DNA of 64,000 nucleotides from Pectobacterium versatile (lineage in GTDB: Bacteria; Pseudomonadota; Gammaproteobacteria; Enterobacterales; Enterobacteriaceae), in NCBI RefSeq assembly GCF_020166435.1, contig NZ_JAINZP010000020.1, forward strand, positions 17,378 to 81,377, given 5' to 3'. Of the stretch, positions 61,561 to 64,000 are shown one piece after another. Positions within the stretch are counted from its first letter, which is position 1. Each line of letters opens with the position of its first letter. The notes beneath the pieces were generated by a model, which worked only from the letters and a program-made list of their open reading frames with translations, was not told the origin of the DNA and ran no database searches. Made by a program: the position numbers and the translations under genes.

Positions 61561-62271
61561 TTAGTTAATCGGCTGCTGGTCCGTTTTAGGCTGGTTGGCA
61601 CGATAGGCATCCATGATTGGTGCCCAGCCCATTCCTAATGGGATAGGGTGCTGTTTAAACAGTTCGCCGTACTCCTTGTCGAACTCAGCCCAACGCTTTT
61701 CATATTGTTTTTCCAAGGGCATGGCCTTGTCTCTCCAATCATCGGTGACTTCTTCGGCAATGCCGCGGGCAAGCAAGAGGTCTGGACTGACTCCAAGCCC
61801 GCGGCCCATCAAGACCACCTCATAATAACCGCTGGGGGCAAGGCCAAAATAGAGCCGATTTCGTTGATCAAGGCGTTCGCCAATCTGATAACGCTGCTGC
61901 ATTTGTTGTGCTAAATTTGCAGGTAAATCAACCGTGATTCGGTACCGCTTACGATCGTAGAAGGACACCATTTCTATCGACGCTCTGTCAGGGACGGGAA
62001 CACCCTCGGTAGGTAACCCGCCACCTCCAGCCCAGTAATATTTTCTATCAATGATATCTTTGTATGGTGCACCAGCGTTACATCCTCCACCGGGATAACT
62101 GGATACGGTTTTCCCGTTATGATAGAAAGTGGCTTTCGTCGTACAAAAACTGTCAATATTGCTGCCAGTGCCATATCTCCATGAAAAAGCCGAGTTAGCG
62201 GGATATGGGCTTGAGCAGGTCACTAGCGAAATGCATAGCCCTACCGCCATCATAAAAGATCTCAACATCAT
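61561..62271 (-). CDS. DUF2931 lipoprotein, T6SS phospholipase immunity protein
   Basis: A 236-residue lipoprotein with a lipobox at SLVTC (Cys19). ATG 62271 overlaps the effector stop codon (ATGA-type), so it is coupled to the effector. Shared core with its neighbour: WAGGGGLPTEGVPVPDRASIEM, YDRKRYRITVDLPANLAQQM. It is expected to sit in the periplasm on a membrane and neutralise the phospholipase delivered by sister cells. Predicted from position and family. Confidence 0.85.
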   Translation of the reverse strand: MMLRSFMMAVGLCISLVTCSSPYPANSAFSWRYGTGSNIDSFCTTKATFYHNGKTVSSYPGGGCNAGAPYKDIIDRKYYWAGGGGLPTEGVPVPDRASIEMVSFYDRKRYRITVDLPANLAQQMQQRYQIGERLDQRNRLYFGLAPSGYYEVVLMGRGLGVSPDLLLARGIAEEVTDDWRDKAMPLEKQYEKRWAEFDKEYGELFKQHPIPLGMGWAPIMDAYRANQPKTDQQPIN

Positions 62272-63998
62272 GCCTCCAAATTGCCGATGATATGCCGCCG
62301 TTCCTTGCTTACGGTGGTTTCCTGTTTGTGGGTTCCCGCCGGACTGGATATGCCCTGATTGCTGGCGCTGCGGTGCACATAGTCGCGACGTAGCGCCCGA
62401 TAAACTTCGGGGGAGAGCTGCTGACTCAGATTTTTCACTACAGCCAACTCGGTGGCTGCCAACGCCCAGAGTTGATTCAGTGCTTTAAGATTAACCGCCG
62501 GTAATTTAGCAGCCAGAGATTCCACGGTCATTAAAGGATCATTGGAATCCCACACCTTAAACGGCACCCCAGCAGCCCGCCCGGCCTCCACCATCATATG
62601 TAACGGAATTCGCGAGTATTCCCCTTCTACCACGCGGCTCATTACCACCTCTACATACACCGCCTTTTTCGGCCACGAGTCATCCTTACCATGCCGTCGG
62701 ATAAACGAATAAGGAATCAGGCTAATCGCTCCTACAGGAGGAATAGCAGCACGCGGTAAATGCGGGTGGAAGCGTCCGACCCAGCCTTGCGCAATTTTCT
62801 CTTCGGCATAGACCTTTGCCTGACGATAGGCGCGGCTTTCGGTATCCCGCGTAGTCGTCGCTTCCTCGCTCATAAAGCGCTCCAGCTCAAGGCATTCCGT
62901 TAGTGCCGGGTCGCTGTTCGGGTTACGCAGGCTCCAGCGGCTGTAATACCCGCCGCCAAGATCGGAGTGTGCACCCGGCAGTGCCAGTTCGGTAAAGTGC
63001 GGAGGGATGCTGGTGCCAATCGCGGTCGGGGTGATGCGCGTTAACGGGAAGTGCTTGCGTACCTCATCCAATGCGGTTAAGTGCACCACCCGTTCGGCGC
63101 AGTCATCCTGCAAACGGATGTTGAGGCTGGGGTGATACGATGAGGCCACCGTATCAAAAATGCCGACAAAGGTGATACGCACATCGTCCCGATTCGCCCA
63201 GTCAAATCCGGCCTTCAGGCGGATGGTGCTGGTTTTGGCCACCGCCTGCACCAGCGGATGATCGGCCTTCTGGTCGATCACATTAACAAAATGACGTGCC
63301 GCTGCCGCCCCGCGGCTGAAGCCAAACACATCGAAGACAATACGATGGATACAGTCGATGTTAGAAAGAGCGTCCTTAAGATCATCATCTATCGCTTGTA
63401 TGATGGCCTGTTCACAGGCCTGATTCACCTTGCCCACAATAGAGGTGTTTTCACCACCAAAATCCAGATCCAACCCTTTTGTCAGCATATTGTCCGATCG
63501 GTATTCCTGCCCCTCGTTTCCTGCGACCGGATCGCGCGTACCAATACCGCTGATATAGCTATGGGCGCTCAATGTTTTAGCCCCAAAGATATATTGATCG
63601 TAGAGTTTCCAGACATTGGTTTTATCGTTCGCCGCACTGTCACTCACCGGAAGCCGTCCCATCTGGCAGCCGCGCAGCTCTTTCTCTCGCTGCACCGGAT
63701 CGGAACAGGTTTCTGCCAGCCATTGCTCCACTTTTTTAAGGCCGGATTCGGCGTTATAAGTGTTATTCCCCGTACCATCGAAGAACACACCAATACGCAA
63801 TACGTTGATCTGGTAGCCTTTTACTTCGATGACGTAGGAGTGTTTAGTAAATAAGCGAACGTTTCCGGCTTTTCCTTCCTGATACGCTTCTGGCAACGGT
63901 TGTTCTGGCGCAGTCAGGCACAGGTCACCCGTGGTAACCTTAATATGTTCCCGTGGCGTTTCATCATGTCCGATTTTTTCTGCCACATAGCGAGGCAC
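62268..63998 (-). CDS. T6SS phospholipase effector, Tle1-type (DUF2235), 5' end at window edge
   Basis: At least 576 residues. The frame begins with GTG 63998 and may extend past the window. DUF2235 hallmarks: FFDGTGNNTY (72-81), the lipase nucleophile elbow GFSRGAAAARHF with Ser228, and PGAHSDLGGGYYS near residue 345 with an Asp of the catalytic set. Tle1 effectors are phospholipases A2 injected by the type VI secretion system to damage rival membranes. Two DUF2931 immunity genes follow on the same strand. No VgrG or adaptor is in the window. The C-terminus ends THKQETTVSKERRHIIGN. Confidence 0.9.
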   Translation of the reverse strand: MPRYVAEKIGHDETPREHIKVTTGDLCLTAPEQPLPEAYQEGKAGNVRLFTKHSYVIEVKGYQINVLRIGVFFDGTGNNTYNAESGLKKVEQWLAETCSDPVQREKELRGCQMGRLPVSDSAANDKTNVWKLYDQYIFGAKTLSAHSYISGIGTRDPVAGNEGQEYRSDNMLTKGLDLDFGGENTSIVGKVNQACEQAIIQAIDDDLKDALSNIDCIHRIVFDVFGFSRGAAAARHFVNVIDQKADHPLVQAVAKTSTIRLKAGFDWANRDDVRITFVGIFDTVASSYHPSLNIRLQDDCAERVVHLTALDEVRKHFPLTRITPTAIGTSIPPHFTELALPGAHSDLGGGYYSRWSLRNPNSDPALTECLELERFMSEEATTTRDTESRAYRQAKVYAEEKIAQGWVGRFHPHLPRAAIPPVGAISLIPYSFIRRHGKDDSWPKKAVYVEVVMSRVVEGEYSRIPLHMMVEAGRAAGVPFKVWDSNDPLMTVESLAAKLPAVNLKALNQLWALAATELAVVKNLSQQLSPEVYRALRRDYVHRSASNQGISSPAGTHKQETTVSKERRHIIGNLEA

Positions 63999-64000
63999 GG

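Overview
The window looks like chromosome of an enterobacterial soft-rot plant pathogen, most likely Pectobacterium. The reasons are the gene order shared with Escherichia coli (ugp, avtA, bcs, dctA, yhjJ, kdgK, yhjD, yhhS), a KdgR-like operator at kdgK, ERIC elements, and a two-partner/CDI locus of the HecA/HecB type. This is recognition by eye; no database was searched.

Layout. 1-7.5 kb (minus strand): a DUF5682 protein, a MoxR-type AAA+ ATPase and a large DUF4132 protein, matching the yehM/yehL/yehI group. 7.7-8.5 kb: a toxin-antitoxin pair whose toxin gene carries an in-frame TGA. 8.6-11.6 kb: the Cpx envelope-stress locus, cpxP with the 3'UTR small RNA CpxQ, divergent from cpxRA, with a perfect CpxR box between them. 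11.7-17 kb: two uncharacterised exported proteins, trmL, a Gln-rich YhhA-like protein, an AEC transporter, two ERIC elements and a second dispersed repeat. 17-23.7 kb: ugpBAECQ (glycerol-3-phosphate uptake) behind two Pho boxes, then avtA.

23.7-37.3 kb is an AT-rich accessory island. On the plus strand it holds one gene for a 1212-residue protein with about 130 copies of a 12-bp repeat and a C-terminal domain whose Cys/His pattern resembles CheD/CNF-type glutamine deamidases. Its Shine-Dalgarno sequence lies in the loop, and its start codon in the stem, of a perfect 18-bp hairpin that overlaps a short leader ORF. Remnants of an IS5-group transposase in opposite orientations flank the gene. 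On the minus strand lies a CDI-type locus (cdiB, cdiA with a ParB/sulfiredoxin-like toxin tip, cdiI), followed by two displaced toxin/immunity modules with deaminase-type toxin ends and paralogous immunity genes.

37.5-52 kb: a complete class II cellulose synthesis locus in two divergent operons, bcsRQABZC and bcsEFG. It is followed by a YhjK/HmsP-like membrane protein that has lost its EAL domain, then dctA, yhjJ, kdgK, yhjD and yhhS (52-60.6 kb). The right edge (60.6-64 kb) holds a type VI secretion phospholipase effector (DUF2235) with two tandem lipoprotein immunity genes (DUF2931). The immunity duplication also copied the tail of the effector gene, and the scar of a further collapsed copy is visible.

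No rRNA, tRNA, CRISPR array or intact insertion sequence was recognised.
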